Source: Anaerotignum sp. (GTDB lineage: Bacteria > Bacillota > Clostridia > Lachnospirales > Anaerotignaceae). From it: DNA of 6,094 nt. Under the pieces are notes generated by a model. It had not been told where the DNA came from. It saw nothing but the letters and a program-made list of their open reading frames with translations, and did no database searches. Made by a program: the position numbers and the translations under genes. Below, piece after piece: positions 6,046 through 6,094 of the stretch. The stretch covers positions 1 to 6,094 of the forward strand of contig JAHHTV010000095.1 of the NCBI GenBank assembly GCA_020024395.1. The letters are read 5' to 3'. How positions within the stretch are numbered: position 1 is the first letter of the stretch; each line of letters opens with the position of its first letter.

Positions 6046-6094
6046 TTTTATGTACCAATTCCAAAAAGCCTTTATTTTTCAATAAAACAAATAC

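Noticed and set aside
6071..6086. Hairpin TTTATT-TTTC-AATAAA as terminator of an upstream gene
   Set aside because: Six A-T pairs only and no U-run after it; expected by chance in this composition.
5893..6094. A catabolite-repression cre site in the control region
   Set aside because: I found no match with the central CG expected of the cre consensus on either strand.

Overview
The window carries a complete sorbitol (glucitol) phosphotransferase-system operon on the minus strand, read from right to left, followed by the first part of a HAD-family phosphatase gene that runs off the left edge. The DNA is AT-rich, with strong AGGAGG-type ribosome sites, short intergenic gaps and A/T-ending codons. 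This points to a low-GC Firmicute, probably a gut clostridium; I cannot name the genus. The gene order (SDR dehydrogenase, PRD regulator, gutM, EIIC, EIIBC, EIIA) matches the gutF-gutR-gutM-gutC-gutB-gutA layout known from Lactobacillus casei. It differs from the E. coli srlAEBD order.

Layout in the direction of transcription. 6094-5893 is a non-coding control region with repeated CCATAT/TTGCAA blocks, a plausible promoter and a small inverted repeat in the leader. 5892-5092 encodes a SorD/GutF-like sorbitol-6-phosphate 2-dehydrogenase. 5067-3154 encodes a 637-residue PRD-containing activator (GutR type). 3130-2675 encodes GutM, a membrane-anchored accessory regulator. 2659-2108, 2084-1056 and 949-584 encode the three sorbitol PTS polypeptides EIIC, EIIBC and EIIA. 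506-1 is the partial HAD hydrolase. Gaps are 15-24 nt through the first five genes. They then widen to 106 nt before EIIA and 77 nt before the HAD gene, and both wide gaps contain hairpins.

How the parts should work together (family knowledge plus inference): sorbitol is imported and phosphorylated by EIIA/EIIB/EIIC to sorbitol-6-phosphate, which the dehydrogenase oxidises to fructose-6-phosphate for glycolysis. GutR, tuned by PTS phosphorylation and helped by GutM, would activate the promoter upstream of the dehydrogenase gene. The HAD enzyme may remove surplus sugar phosphates.

I see no undescribed system here: the genes are ordinary members of known families. The points worth a second look are the loss of three of four canonical PRD histidines in the regulator, the unusual gap before the EIIA gene (possible dispersed element), the hairpin between the EIIA and HAD genes, and the repeated motifs upstream of the operon.
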